From Conexibacter sp. CPCC 205762 (GTDB taxonomy: Bacteria > Actinomycetota > Thermoleophilia > Solirubrobacterales > Solirubrobacteraceae): DNA of 64,000 bases. Below, in pieces: positions 31,504-40,317 of this stretch. The translations under genes were made by a program, and so were the position numbers. Position 1 is the first letter of the stretch, and every line of letters begins with the position of its first letter. The notes under the pieces are model-generated. The model was not told the origin of the DNA, did no database searches, and worked only from the letters and a program-made list of their open reading frames with translations. Location: positions 1 to 64,000 of the forward strand of contig NZ_JAUTDN010000016.1 in assembly GCF_030646155.1 (NCBI RefSeq), given 5' to 3'.

Positions 31504-32078
31504 GCACCTCCGACCCGTTCATGACGGACGGCGACGACGCCGTTGACGCGGTCGAGATCGACGAGGCAGCCGCGGCGGGCAGTGATGCCGTCGCGGCCGA
31601 CTCGCCGCTCGAGCGGCTGCGCCGCACCTACGCGGCACGGCGCCGGCAGGCGGAGCTGTTCCTGCCGGTCCCGGGCTGGGGTGATGCGCTCGTCGCGCGG
31701 GTGACGGTCCCCGACCACGACTTCACGCGCAGAATCACCGGCACGCCGGGGACGGTCGACTGGATGGCCGACTTCGTCGCCGAGACCGTCGACGGGCTGT
31801 TCGAGATCGACGGCGTCGACGACGACGGCAGCCCACGGCTGACGGCGATCGAGAGCGAGTCCGGTCCGCTGCGCTTCAACGTCCACTACGCCGACACGGT
31901 CGGGCTGCCGGAGGCACTGTCGGCGCGCGAGGCGGTCCAGTCGGCGTTCACGATCGGCGGCGAGGATTCGCTGCCGGTCATCAACGTGGTCGCGCTCGCC
32001 GAGTTCGCCAACACGATCGAGCGCTGGCTCGGTGACACGTCCCGCGACATCGCCGAGGCGATCGTCCCGGGGCGCTGA
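31500..32078 (+). CDS. Tail assembly chaperone, short form (upstream of -1 frameshift)
   Basis: 192 residues from GTG 31500. It lies between the tube and tape-measure genes, the fixed place of tail assembly chaperones (gpG, gpE-E' or XkdN type). The body contains LERLRRTYAARRRQAELFLPVPGWGDALVARVTVPDHDF and LPVINVVALAEFANTIERWLG. CCCGGGG is followed three bases later by the TGA stop, and the -1 frame continues openly for 64 more codons. Chaperones of this type coat the tape measure during tail assembly. Confidence 0.8.
   Translation: MSTSDPFMTDGDDAVDAVEIDEAAAAGSDAVAADSPLERLRRTYAARRRQAELFLPVPGWGDALVARVTVPDHDFTRRITGTPGTVDWMADFVAETVDGLFEIDGVDDDGSPRLTAIESESGPLRFNVHYADTVGLPEALSAREAVQSAFTIGGEDSLPVINVVALAEFANTIERWLGDTSRDIAEAIVPGR
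32066..32072 (+). promoter_or_regulatory. Programmed -1 frameshift slippery heptamer
   Basis: C CCG GGG in the zero frame fits X XXY YYZ. Both tRNAs can re-pair after a one-base slip back (CCC, GGG). The zero-frame stop TGA follows after one CGC codon. Confidence 0.72.
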
Positions 32079-32266
32079 GCCTCGGCGAGCAGAGTCATGT
32101 GGAGCTTGCGCTGGCACTCGGGCTGGACCGGATCGCCGAGCGACTGGTCGCCGGCGACGCCGTCGAGCGCGTGTTCTGGCGCGAGCGACTCGCCGGGGCT
32201 GATCGCTACGCCGCCAAGCGCGACGAGCGCCTCGCCCACTTCATCGCCCAGCTCATGTGGAGGTAA
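32072..32266 (+). CDS. -1 frame extension of the tail assembly chaperone
   Basis: The -1 frame runs from the slippery site to TAA at 32264-32266 and encodes ALSLGEQSHVELALALGLDR and then IAERLVAGDAVERVFWRERL with a basic, Trp-containing end. This adds 64 residues to give a fusion of about 255. It has no good independent start. It ends seven bases before the tape-measure ATG. In phages the fused form binds the tape measure through this extra domain. Confidence 0.72.
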   Translation, partial: ALSLGEQSHVELALALGLDRIAERLVAGDAVERVFWRERLAGADRYAAKRDERLAHFIAQLMWR

Positions 32267-32272
32267 CGGCTG

Positions 32273-34237
32273 ATGGCGTATCGCAGAGCCCTCGACTACG
32301 AGCCTCTCTTCCCGAGACCCAAGGCGAGACCGCAGCCGCTGATGATGACGGTGCCGACGAACTCGGGGACCGTCGGTGCGAGAGTCGGCGGCAGACAGGT
32401 CGACGTCAACGCCGGCTACACCGGCTCGACGTACACCGGCGCCGGCAACACCGGCACCACCGGAGCGACCAACACGGGCTACGTGCCGGGAGTCTCGGCG
32501 CGCGGATCGGCGGGCACGTCCCTGGGACTCATCATCCCCAGCGCGCAGCCGCGGCGACGCCGCAGCGGGCTCGCGGCCGGCACGCCGCTGCAGGATCTGA
32601 TCTGGCAGCGGCCGGCGGCGTGGGTTCCGCACTACACCGACCCGCTGCCCGCGGCAGCTCCCGCACCGCAGAAGAAGAGCGGCAGCAGCTGGTTCACGCG
32701 CGCGGTCGGAGACACCGTCGGCGGGATCGCCAAGACGGGTGGCGGCATCGCGGACGCCACCACCAGCGCCGCCCGTGGCGGCATCGCCCTCGCCGACGAC
32801 GTCGGCAACACCGCCGCGCACGTCGTCAGCCGCGGCGTCAGCACCGCCTGGAACGCGTCGGGCGTCGTCCGCAACCCGTTTCTGGACGCGGCCGGCTTCG
32901 CCGGCGGCGCGGCGTTCGACGTGGGCGCCTTCACGCTGCGGCCGACCGTGCGAACGCTCTTGGCCGGTCGCGACGTCGCCAGCGACGTCGCGGGCATAGG
33001 CATCCGGGCGCTCGACGACAGCACCCGCGTGGCGCGCACCGTCGCGGGCGTCGGCGTACGCGGCGCGCGCGTCGTCGCCCGCGGCGTCGACGCCCACGTG
33101 AGCGACGTCGCGGACGGCGTCAGCACCGCCCTGCACGGCATCGGCGACGGCATCCAGTACACCGCCAACGCCGCCCAGCACGTGGGGACCGGCGTCGTCA
33201 AGGGTGGTCTGGCGGCCGCCGCCTTCAAGTTCAACACCGCCGCGAGCGTCGTGACGCCGGTGGCACGCACGGCGTGGGGCTTGGCGTCGGCGGGAGCCGA
33301 CGCCGGTTGGGCCGCGACGCAGTGGAGCGCCAACGCCGCACTGAACACCGGACGCGTCGGGATGAGAGCCGTCACCGGGACCGACAAGTTCAGCGAGCTG
33401 CCCGGTGCGCTGTGGGACCAGGCCAAGATCAACTTCGTCTCGGGCGCGATGTTCAACCCCGGAATCGCGGCGCTGAACATGTACCACAACCTCGGCGACC
33501 CGCTGGGGCTCAGAGGGACGATGGAGTCGATCTCCGAACGTGGAGCTTTCGCCGGCCTGCTCAAGAACACGATCGGCGTCGAGCCGACGGGGTTCATGAA
33601 GGAGGCGTTCAAGGTGCTCGACGCCTCGGCGCTCGCCGGCTCGGTCTTCCTCGCGACGGAGTCGACGAACGACTGGGCGAAGGGCGAAGGAAGCTTCGGC
33701 AACATGGTCCGGAACAACGCCATGACCACAGCCGCGGCAGCGAGCTTCGCGATCCCGGAGCTGCGCGCCGGCGGCGTGCTTGCGCGGGTCGCCGGCAGAG
33801 CCGTCCTGAGAGAGACCGAGCTGCTGACCACCGAGGCGGTGCTCCAGACGCTGAGCAACCTCGACGCCGCGGAGAGCCTCGGCAGCAGATACCTGTGGGG
33901 TCCGGAGGACCAACGGGAGCCGATTCCGTGGAATGACATGGCGCTGCGCGCCGCCGGCCTCGGCTACATGGTCCGCGCCCGCGGCGGCCGCGTGCAGAGT
34001 GGTGAGACGACGCTCGTCGGCGAGCGCGGGCCCGAGATCGTGCGGCTGCCAGGCGGCTCGCAGGTGATGCCGGCGCATCGCTCGCGCGAGCTGATGGAGC
34101 GCATGGGGATGGGCGCGGGCGGATTCGGCCCGCAGGCCGACCGCGAGCTGCACATCCACCAGCACCTCGACGGGCGAGAGATCGCGCGCTCGACCCTGCG
34201 CAACTTCGACGACGACGAGCAGTGGGGACGCCTGTGA
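32273..34237 (+). CDS. Tail tape measure protein
   Basis: 654 residues, the longest gene of the tail operon after the chaperone. A Gly/Thr-rich N-terminus is followed by a long Ala/Val/Gly-rich helical region (about 140-370) with quasi-repeats. The C-terminal tail carries the common TMP motif GRVQSGETTLVGERGPEIVRLPGGSQVMPA and HIHQHLDGREIARSTLRNF. By the usual rule of about 1.5 angstrom per residue, the tube would be roughly 100 nm. The next gene starts at a GTG overlapping its stop. Confidence 0.85.
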   Translation: MAYRRALDYEPLFPRPKARPQPLMMTVPTNSGTVGARVGGRQVDVNAGYTGSTYTGAGNTGTTGATNTGYVPGVSARGSAGTSLGLIIPSAQPRRRRSGLAAGTPLQDLIWQRPAAWVPHYTDPLPAAAPAPQKKSGSSWFTRAVGDTVGGIAKTGGGIADATTSAARGGIALADDVGNTAAHVVSRGVSTAWNASGVVRNPFLDAAGFAGGAAFDVGAFTLRPTVRTLLAGRDVASDVAGIGIRALDDSTRVARTVAGVGVRGARVVARGVDAHVSDVADGVSTALHGIGDGIQYTANAAQHVGTGVVKGGLAAAAFKFNTAASVVTPVARTAWGLASAGADAGWAATQWSANAALNTGRVGMRAVTGTDKFSELPGALWDQAKINFVSGAMFNPGIAALNMYHNLGDPLGLRGTMESISERGAFAGLLKNTIGVEPTGFMKEAFKVLDASALAGSVFLATESTNDWAKGEGSFGNMVRNNAMTTAAAASFAIPELRAGGVLARVAGRAVLRETELLTTEAVLQTLSNLDAAESLGSRYLWGPEDQREPIPWNDMALRAAGLGYMVRARGGRVQSGETTLVGERGPEIVRLPGGSQVMPAHRSRELMERMGMGAGGFGPQADRELHIHQHLDGREIARSTLRNFDDDEQWGRL

Positions 34238-35085
34238 GCGACAAGATGAACTGGTCGGTCAGTCCCGGCGCCGGCACCGTGATCACGCGCGAGCGAGCCC
34301 GCGCCGAGCAACGCCGGGCCGAGCAGGCGGCGAGACGTGCGCGACGCGAAGCGCAGCGCAAGAACGCCGCCGCCTGGAACCGCAAGAAGCGGCGGGTCAA
34401 CCTCGCCGGCGACGAGGTGCTGCTCGTCAGCAACGAGCAGAGAACGTTCGTGCGCGCGCGTCTCGACGACGGCTACCCGCCCTTCTTCGGAGGCTACGGC
34501 GGCTGGGAGGACGAGCCGCGGCCGGGACAGGTCTCGGCGACCGTCTACCGGGGCACCAGAGCACCGCAGCTGAGGCTCTCGCTGATCCTCGGCGGCTGGC
34601 CGTACCCGGCGCCGTGGGGAGCGGACTGCGACCGTGACATCCGCATGCTCGACCACTACGCCCGGCTTCCGCTCGAGACCGACGGCGAGGAGCGGCCGAC
34701 GCTGCTGCGCGTCATGGGCAAGGTCCCGCATCACCATCGCCGCTGGTTCATCCAGAACCTGCAGTGGGGCGAGGTCGACGTCTACAGAGGGCAGCGCGTG
34801 CGCGCGCTCGTGACCGTCACGCTGAGAATGTACGTGCCGGTCGAGCTGCTGAAGCGCAAGGACAGAGCCGCCAGACCCACCAGAGTCCACGTCTTCAGAA
34901 GAGGCGAGAGATTCGACCGGCTGATCCACGAGGCGCTCGCGGTCAGAGGCGCCGGAGAGCTCAGCTGGGCGCGCAAGGTCGTGCTCGACCTCAACGACAT
35001 GAGACTGGGCGCCAAGCCGCGAGTCGGGCAGCGACTCAAGCTGCCCGTCGGCGGCTGGTGGCGGAAAGGGATGAACAGAAGATGA
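34234..35085 (+). CDS. LysM-containing tail/baseplate protein (XkdP-like)
   Basis: 283 residues from GTG 34234. The N-terminus is a basic helical segment (RERARAEQRRAEQAARRARREAQ). The middle is beta-rich with RAPQLRLSLILGGWP. A C-terminal LysM-like module (about 225-278) reads HVFRRGERFDRLIHEALAVRG, then LNDMRLGAKPRVGQRLKLP. PBSX XkdP and T4 gp53-type proteins combine these features and join the tube end to the baseplate. The gene order (tape measure, LysM, hub, spike, gp25, gpJ) is that of PBSX. Confidence 0.8.
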   Translation: MSDKMNWSVSPGAGTVITRERARAEQRRAEQAARRARREAQRKNAAAWNRKKRRVNLAGDEVLLVSNEQRTFVRARLDDGYPPFFGGYGGWEDEPRPGQVSATVYRGTRAPQLRLSLILGGWPYPAPWGADCDRDIRMLDHYARLPLETDGEERPTLLRVMGKVPHHHRRWFIQNLQWGEVDVYRGQRVRALVTVTLRMYVPVELLKRKDRAARPTRVHVFRRGERFDRLIHEALAVRGAGELSWARKVVLDLNDMRLGAKPRVGQRLKLPVGGWWRKGMNRR

Positions 35086-36518
35086 GCGCGATCGCCTGGA
35101 AGCGCGACGCGCGCACGCTCGACGGCGACATCTGGCTCGACGGCCGCGGCGTCGACGTCGCGATCGGCGACGGGATCGTCAGCTTCGACGAGGAGTTGAG
35201 CCTGGTCGGCTCCTCGGTCGTGCGGATCGCCGTGTTCGATCCCGACCGGGTCCTGGTCGAGTCCGACCTCTTCAAGCGCGACAAGGACGACGAGGACAGA
35301 CTCGAGAACAACGTCGAGCTCGAGCTCGACGGCATCTCCTACTGGCTGCGCTCCGTCGCCAAGGTCGGCGACCAGTTCCGGCTGACGTTCGAGGACCGCA
35401 CCGTCAGCAGACTGCGGGCCAGAGGCAAGGCGTCGCTCGCGAACCCGACCTGGACCGACCACGTCGCGTTCGTCCAGAGACTGTGCAGACTCGCCGACGT
35501 CAGCGCGCCGGTGCTGGAGGCGCCGAGCGAGCAGGAGCGCAGAGCGAGCGACACGCTGAAGGGCACCTCGAGAGGCAAGCGCGCAAGCGCGTTGGCTGAC
35601 GCCGACGACCGCCGTGCCGCCGGCATCGACGACGACGAGCGGCTGAGAATCAAGTCGCACTGGGCGAGACCGGCGCAGCTGGACGTCGCGACGCGGCTGC
35701 TGGCGACGGCGAAGCAGCTCGGCGCCTCGCCGAAGGCGATGCGCGCGCTGATCGCAGCTGCGATCGAATCGAGCGAGCTGCGCAACGAGACGAGAGCCGA
35801 CGACCGCGGCGGCATCGGCGTCTTGCGGGCCGTCCCCGCCGTGACGCGCAGTCACGCCGGCAGATTCACGCGCTCGCGCGCGAACGACGTCGAGTTCAGC
35901 GCCGAAGCGTTCCTGCGCGACTCCGGGTTCACCGGCAAGGGCGGCGCGCTGAGAGCCGAGCGCGAGAACGGCACGTGGTCGATCGGCCGGATCGTCAAAG
36001 AGGCGCGCGGCGGCGTCCGTCCCGAGACGTTCGACCGCTGGAACGACCAGGCGCGCGCGATCGTCGACGCCTTCAAGGCCGACGACGCCGCCGGCGAGGA
36101 CGAGAGCGATCGCAAGGACCAGTCGCTGTTCGTCTACCGCGGCGAGACCTACTGGGATGCCTGCGTCCGCATCGGCGAACTCAACGACTACGTCTTCTTC
36201 GTCGCCGCCAACAAGGTCTATTACCTGCCGGAGAGAACGCTGCGCACGAGCCGTCCGCGTCTGCGGATCGGCGAGCAGACGCCCGGGATCCACACGATCG
36301 ACTGGGAGTGGGCGCCGCACAAGCGACTGAAGCGGGTCGAGGTGACCTGCGACGTCCTGAGAGGGACCGTGCCCGGTGCGGTCGTGGTGCTCGACGACGA
36401 CTGCGGGCCGGCGAGAGGTCGCTGGATCGTCGGCGAGTACCGCCGCTCGCGCTACTCCCAGACGACCGTCGTGACGCTCGTCAGAACGCGCCGCAGAAAG
36501 AGAGGCGGAGACAGATGA
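35082..36518 (+). CDS. Baseplate hub protein (gpD/XkdQ-like) with inserted lytic transglycosylase-like domain
   Basis: 478 residues from ATG 35082. Residues about 1-130 and 345-475 look like the two halves of a gpD/XkdQ hub (DGRGVDVAIGDGIVSFDEELSLVGSSV; DQSLFVYRGETYWDACVRIGELNDY; IHTIDWEWAPHKRLKRVEVT). Between them, about 195-330, lies a helical domain with MRALIAAAIESSELRNETRADDRGGIGVLRAV, close to the goose-type/transglycosylase-like domains of phage tail proteins. E229 is the likely catalytic acid. It could open peptidoglycan locally as the tube enters a Gram-positive target. Confidence 0.78.
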   Translation: MSAIAWKRDARTLDGDIWLDGRGVDVAIGDGIVSFDEELSLVGSSVVRIAVFDPDRVLVESDLFKRDKDDEDRLENNVELELDGISYWLRSVAKVGDQFRLTFEDRTVSRLRARGKASLANPTWTDHVAFVQRLCRLADVSAPVLEAPSEQERRASDTLKGTSRGKRASALADADDRRAAGIDDDERLRIKSHWARPAQLDVATRLLATAKQLGASPKAMRALIAAAIESSELRNETRADDRGGIGVLRAVPAVTRSHAGRFTRSRANDVEFSAEAFLRDSGFTGKGGALRAERENGTWSIGRIVKEARGGVRPETFDRWNDQARAIVDAFKADDAAGEDESDRKDQSLFVYRGETYWDACVRIGELNDYVFFVAANKVYYLPERTLRTSRPRLRIGEQTPGIHTIDWEWAPHKRLKRVEVTCDVLRGTVPGAVVVLDDDCGPARGRWIVGEYRRSRYSQTTVVTLVRTRRRKRGGDR

Positions 36519-37111
36519 GCGCACTTCGCCGCACGCTGCCGACCGGCAGGTCGGTCGCCACGCCGCTGGCGTTGGAGGCGCGCGTCTCCAACCCCGACCC
36601 GGACGAGCTGACGGTCACGATCGACGACTTCGACGGCAGCCAGCTCGCCCGCCACGGGTGGCCGGTCGTCTCCTGGCCCGCCGCTGCGAATGCGCTGCCG
36701 GCGCGCGGGGACCGCTGTCTGGTGGTGAAGTCGGAGATCGGCCGCGTCTGGGTCGTCGCCGGTGACTGGAGCGGAGCCGCCCTGAAATGGAGAGCGTTGA
36801 CGCTCGGCAGCAGCTGGTCGGCGGAGGCGTCCAGCCCCACCCCGGCCTTCGCGAAGTCACCGACCGGCTGGGTGATGCTGCGCGGCCTGCTGACGAGCAG
36901 CAATCCGAGAGGCGGTCAGCAGCTGGCCAACGCGCTGCCCGACGGCTTCCAGCCGCCGACGCGGCGCAGCTTCCTGGCCTTCGCGGGCGGCAGCGTCACC
37001 GCACGCGTCGACGTGCTCGCCGACGGCAGCGTCATGACGGGCCCGATCTCGTCGCCGCCGGCCAACGCGATCGTGACGCTCGACGGCATCGGCTACTGGG
37101 CGGAGGACTGA
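36515..37111 (+). CDS. Baseplate spike / OB-fold protein (gpV/XkdR-like)
   Basis: 198 residues from ATG 36515. The first 95 residues form an OB-like barrel (SNPDPDELTVTIDDFDGSQL; RGDRCLVVKSEIGRVWVVAGDW), and the rest is a beta-rich tail with ANALPDGFQPPTRRSFLAF. Position between the hub and the gp25 gene supports a spike or hub-adaptor role at the tip of the tube. Confidence 0.7.
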   Translation: MSALRRTLPTGRSVATPLALEARVSNPDPDELTVTIDDFDGSQLARHGWPVVSWPAAANALPARGDRCLVVKSEIGRVWVVAGDWSGAALKWRALTLGSSWSAEASSPTPAFAKSPTGWVMLRGLLTSSNPRGGQQLANALPDGFQPPTRRSFLAFAGGSVTARVDVLADGSVMTGPISSPPANAIVTLDGIGYWAED

Positions 37112-37115
37112 AGAG

Positions 37116-37430
37116 ATGAGCGACACCCCACACCTGTCACTGCCGCTGCGGCTTGACCGCTCCGCCTTCGCGCGGGTCGAGCAAGATTCCGCGCAGCACG
37201 TCGCCGAGTGCGTCGAGGCAGCCGCGCGCACCGAGCTCGGCTGGCGGTTGGAGGTGCCCGACTTCGGCGTGCCGTCCTACCTGATGGCCGTGGGCGGCGT
37301 CGACGTCGACGAGCTGCGCGAGGCGCTCCTCACGTCGGAGCCGCGCGCCGCGACGGTAGTGGAGCTGGTCGACTCGCTCGAGGACCTGCGTGCCGAGAGC
37401 ATTCGCATCCTGATCGAAGAGGAGTCCTGA
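37116..37430 (+). CDS. Baseplate wedge protein, gp25/gpW-like
   Basis: 104 residues with FARVEQDSAQHVAECVEAAARTELGWRLEVPDFGVPSY, the region that in gp25/gpW proteins reads as a conserved Arg/Gly-Glu-rich helix and loop. It links the sheath to the baseplate. It is followed directly by the gpJ gene, its constant partner. Confidence 0.78.
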   Translation: MSDTPHLSLPLRLDRSAFARVEQDSAQHVAECVEAAARTELGWRLEVPDFGVPSYLMAVGGVDVDELREALLTSEPRAATVVELVDSLEDLRAESIRILIEEES

Positions 37431-37432
37431 CC

Positions 37433-38917
37433 GTGGCCGTGATCCGACCCGAGATCTCAACCGATCCAGCCGAGCTGGAGCAGATCGCGATCAGATACCT
37501 GCAGGACGGCTTCCCCGAGTGGCAGCCGGCCGACGGAGACCTGATGACGTGGCTGATCGGAGCGCACGCGCGGATGATCGCCGAGGAGCGCGACATCGCT
37601 GCCGACGTGCCGATCGAGCAGATCCTGCGGCCGCTCGGCGAGGAGGTCCATCAGATCCTCCCGCGCGTCGCGACCGGCGCGACGGTCAACGCGGTCGTCA
37701 CGCTGATCGACGACAGCGGGTACACGGTCCCGGAAGGGACCGAGGTGCTCGTGCGCACCGCCGGCGACGACGGAGTGACGATGGCCGTCACCGACGACGT
37801 CACCGTCAGACCGGGCGAGGGCGTCGCGGGAGAGTTCGTCCGGACGACGGTCAGACTGCGGGCGATCAGCGGCAGAGAAGGCATCGCCGGCAACGGGCTG
37901 AGAGCCGGCAGAAACAGCGCCGTGCTGATCCGCCCGCTCGAGTTCGTCACCGAGGTCGCGCTGTTGGACGAGTCGACCGGCGGCACCGACGCCGAGACCG
38001 ACGAGCAGTACCTGCAGCGGCTCGTCGACACGCTGGCGCTGACCTCTCCCGTCCCGATCCTGCCGGAGGACTTCGCCGCGCTCGCGCGGCAGCAGCCGGG
38101 AGTCAGCCGCGCGCTGGCGTTCAACGACACGGTGCTGCGCGAGGAGATCCTCAGAATCACGACCCAAGCATCCACGAGAGCGGAGATCGAGGACCTGACG
38201 AACGGCGTCAGAGCCTCGATCACGTCAGGCCTGACGGCCGCGCAGCTGACCACGGCGCTCAGCGCCCTCAACCCGGTTGTCGAAGGCGGCCCGGCCGGCA
38301 CTGCGCCGTTCACGGTGCGTCTGCGCAACTACAGAAGATTTGGTCCCTGGCAGTTCACCATCTACGGCTCCTCGGTCACCGACGCAAGAACGCTCGGCAG
38401 CCTTGTCGTCGAGCAGAGAGCAGGCGTCGAGGCCGTCAAGGAGCGGGCGATCACCGTTGCCGTCGTCGGTCCGGACGGCGCGGAGGTCTCGGCGAACACG
38501 CTCAGAGGCGTCAAGGATGCGATCGAGGCCGTCCGCGAGCTCAACTGGGACGTCAGCGTCATCGGCCCGAGCTCGAACGTGATCAATGTCGACTTCGCCG
38601 CAGTCACCTGGCCGACCTATGCCGCGAGCACGGTTCAGCAAACCGCGGAAGCAGCGCTCGAGGCATACCTCTCACCGGCGAGATGGGGCATGGGAGATGC
38701 GCTCGGCGACGCCGACAGCAGCGTCTGGGTCGAGGAGCGGGTCGTCCGCTACCTCGAGATCGCCCAGGTGCTGAACGAGGTCCCGGGGCTGCGTTACGTG
38801 ACGAGCCTGACCGTCACGGGCCCGACTGCTGCCGATGCGAGCGGCAACATCACGATGACGGGCCTCGCGCCGATGCCGAAGGCCGGCGAGATCAACGGCA
38901 GAGTGACGGAGGGCTGA
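37433..38917 (+). CDS. Baseplate protein J
   Basis: 494 residues from GTG 37433 (GAGGAG upstream). The N-terminus contains LEQIAIRYLQDGFPEWQPADGDLMTWLIGAHARMIAEERD. The middle carries the baseplate J core (ATGATVNAVVTLIDDSGYTVPEGTEVLVR; GISGREGIAGNGL-like; LLDESTGGTDAETDEQYLQRLVDTL). The C-terminal half has VVGPDGAEVSANTLRGVKDAI. gpJ forms the wedge ring that triggers contraction. Length is normal and no break is seen. Confidence 0.87.
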   Translation: MAVIRPEISTDPAELEQIAIRYLQDGFPEWQPADGDLMTWLIGAHARMIAEERDIAADVPIEQILRPLGEEVHQILPRVATGATVNAVVTLIDDSGYTVPEGTEVLVRTAGDDGVTMAVTDDVTVRPGEGVAGEFVRTTVRLRAISGREGIAGNGLRAGRNSAVLIRPLEFVTEVALLDESTGGTDAETDEQYLQRLVDTLALTSPVPILPEDFAALARQQPGVSRALAFNDTVLREEILRITTQASTRAEIEDLTNGVRASITSGLTAAQLTTALSALNPVVEGGPAGTAPFTVRLRNYRRFGPWQFTIYGSSVTDARTLGSLVVEQRAGVEAVKERAITVAVVGPDGAEVSANTLRGVKDAIEAVRELNWDVSVIGPSSNVINVDFAAVTWPTYAASTVQQTAEAALEAYLSPARWGMGDALGDADSSVWVEERVVRYLEIAQVLNEVPGLRYVTSLTVTGPTAADASGNITMTGLAPMPKAGEINGRVTEG

Positions 38918-38920
38918 TCG

Positions 38921-39310
38921 ATGGCGCTCTACACGAGAGGCGTGCCGGTCAGCGTCATCACCGACGGGCTCGAGACGGCGCTCACGGCCGAGATGGTCGC
39001 CGCCGACGTGCTCCGCCAGGTCGGCGGCGCGACGGCCGTGCGCGGCCCGCAGGGCGAGAGAGGCCCTCAGGGGCCGAGCGGCGTCGGCGTGCCCGACGGC
39101 GGCAGAACCGGCCAGCTGCTGGCGAAGACGGCCAACAGCGACTACGCGACCACGTGGGTGGCGGCGCCGGTGCCCGCGGCCGCCGTCGGCTTCGTCAGCC
39201 ACGGCACGAGCGAGACCGAGCAGCGCCCGATCGGCTACGGGATCGTGATCTGGGTCGGCAGCGGCAGACCGCAGCTCGCCCAGGCCGGCGACCTCTGGAT
39301 CGGAGGCTGA
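38921..39310 (+). CDS. Tail tip/fibre protein with short collagen-like repeat
   Basis: 129 residues. A helical N-terminus (TDGLETALTAEMVAADVLRQVGG) is followed by four Gly-X-Y triplets (GPQGERGPQGPSG) and a beta-rich C-terminus. Collagen-like stems trimerise many phage fibres. Likely a fibre or tip component; the exact homologue is not recognised. Confidence 0.6.
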   Translation: MALYTRGVPVSVITDGLETALTAEMVAADVLRQVGGATAVRGPQGERGPQGPSGVGVPDGGRTGQLLAKTANSDYATTWVAAPVPAAAVGFVSHGTSETEQRPIGYGIVIWVGSGRPQLAQAGDLWIGG

Positions 39311-39312
39311 CG

Positions 39313-39528
39313 ATGGCCAAGCTGCGCCTGCAGGCCGAGCTGATCTTCGCCGACGACGATCCCGCCGCCGGTGAGACCTACGACGCACTCGTCGCGCTCG
39401 CGCCCAGACTCGGAACGATCGACGAGGGCAGAGGGACGACGCCCAGCCAGATCGCGCTGCACCGCTGCCACCATGACGAACCCGGCGGCCCGGCCTGCGA
39501 GCCGCTGCAGTCGTGGGAGGCCGAGTAG
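39313..39528 (+). CDS. Small hypothetical tail-operon protein
   Basis: 71 residues starting MAKLRLQAELIFADDDPAAG, with two His and two Cys near the end (HRCHHDEPGGPAC) that could bind metal. It is separated by two bases or fewer from both neighbours, so it is translated with them. No family recognised. Confidence 0.5.
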   Translation: MAKLRLQAELIFADDDPAAGETYDALVALAPRLGTIDEGRGTTPSQIALHRCHHDEPGGPACEPLQSWEAE

Positions 39529-40317
39529 ATGGCGCTGCTGCCCGTGCGCACCTTCGACGGCGACGACCAGATCCGCTGCCTGCCGGGCTCGGCCGACATC
39601 ACCGGCGCGTGGTCGATCGCCGCGCTGATGCGCGTGCCGGTGTCCGGCTTCTACTCGGTCGTCCAGGGCCACGTCAGCTCGACGTCCGCGCGCGGCTACG
39701 GGCTCGAGACGAACAGCGGCCGCAGCCTGGGCGTCTACAGCACGAGCGGCGGCGAGCCGTTCACGGGCAGCAACTTCCTGCCCGCCAGCGGCTGGGCGCT
39801 GATCGCTGTGACGAAGGCCTCAGGCGCGGAGTACCCGACCTTCCACTGCTACGACTTCGACGAGAGAACGTGGCGCCCGCCCGCGAGAGGAGGCGCGAGA
39901 GTGAACAATCCGGCAGCGTTCGGCCCGAGCGGCGGCTTTCTCTACTTCGGCACCTATCAGACGAGCTACCGGTTCCGCGGTCAGCTGGCGGCGATCGCGA
40001 TGTGGAACGCGGTCCTGACGACCGAGACCGTCAGACAGCTGAAGAGCGTGGCGGGGCTCGAGCGCTGGGCCGACGTCGCAGCGCCGAAAGCGTTGTGGCT
40101 GTTCGACCAGGCGAGTGCCGAGATCAGCGTGAGAGATCGCGTCGGCGGCGCGCACGAATACGACCACGTCGGCACCGTCGCCGAGCTGGTCGACGACCTG
40201 CCGATCCCCTACCGCCCCTCGATCGCCGTCTACGACGACACCGGCTGGAACCCGCAGTCGCTGCAGACGTACGACGGCGCGAACTGGACCAACGCGACCT
40301 TCGTGGGAGTGCTCTGA
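39529..40317 (+). CDS. LamG/concanavalin-like tail protein, putative receptor binder
   Basis: 262 residues. The sequence ITGAWSIAALMRVPVSGFYSVVQGHVSSTS, then RGQLAAIAMWNAVLTTETVRQLKSVAGLERWADVAAPKALWLFD, follows the LamG/pentraxin pattern used by phage proteins to bind surface glycans. The C-terminal end (SIAVYDDTGWNPQSLQTYDGANWTN) looks like a fibre-attachment motif. It lies between gpJ and gpI, where adhesion genes are expected. Confidence 0.68.
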   Translation: MALLPVRTFDGDDQIRCLPGSADITGAWSIAALMRVPVSGFYSVVQGHVSSTSARGYGLETNSGRSLGVYSTSGGEPFTGSNFLPASGWALIAVTKASGAEYPTFHCYDFDERTWRPPARGGARVNNPAAFGPSGGFLYFGTYQTSYRFRGQLAAIAMWNAVLTTETVRQLKSVAGLERWADVAAPKALWLFDQASAEISVRDRVGGAHEYDHVGTVAELVDDLPIPYRPSIAVYDDTGWNPQSLQTYDGANWTNATFVGVL

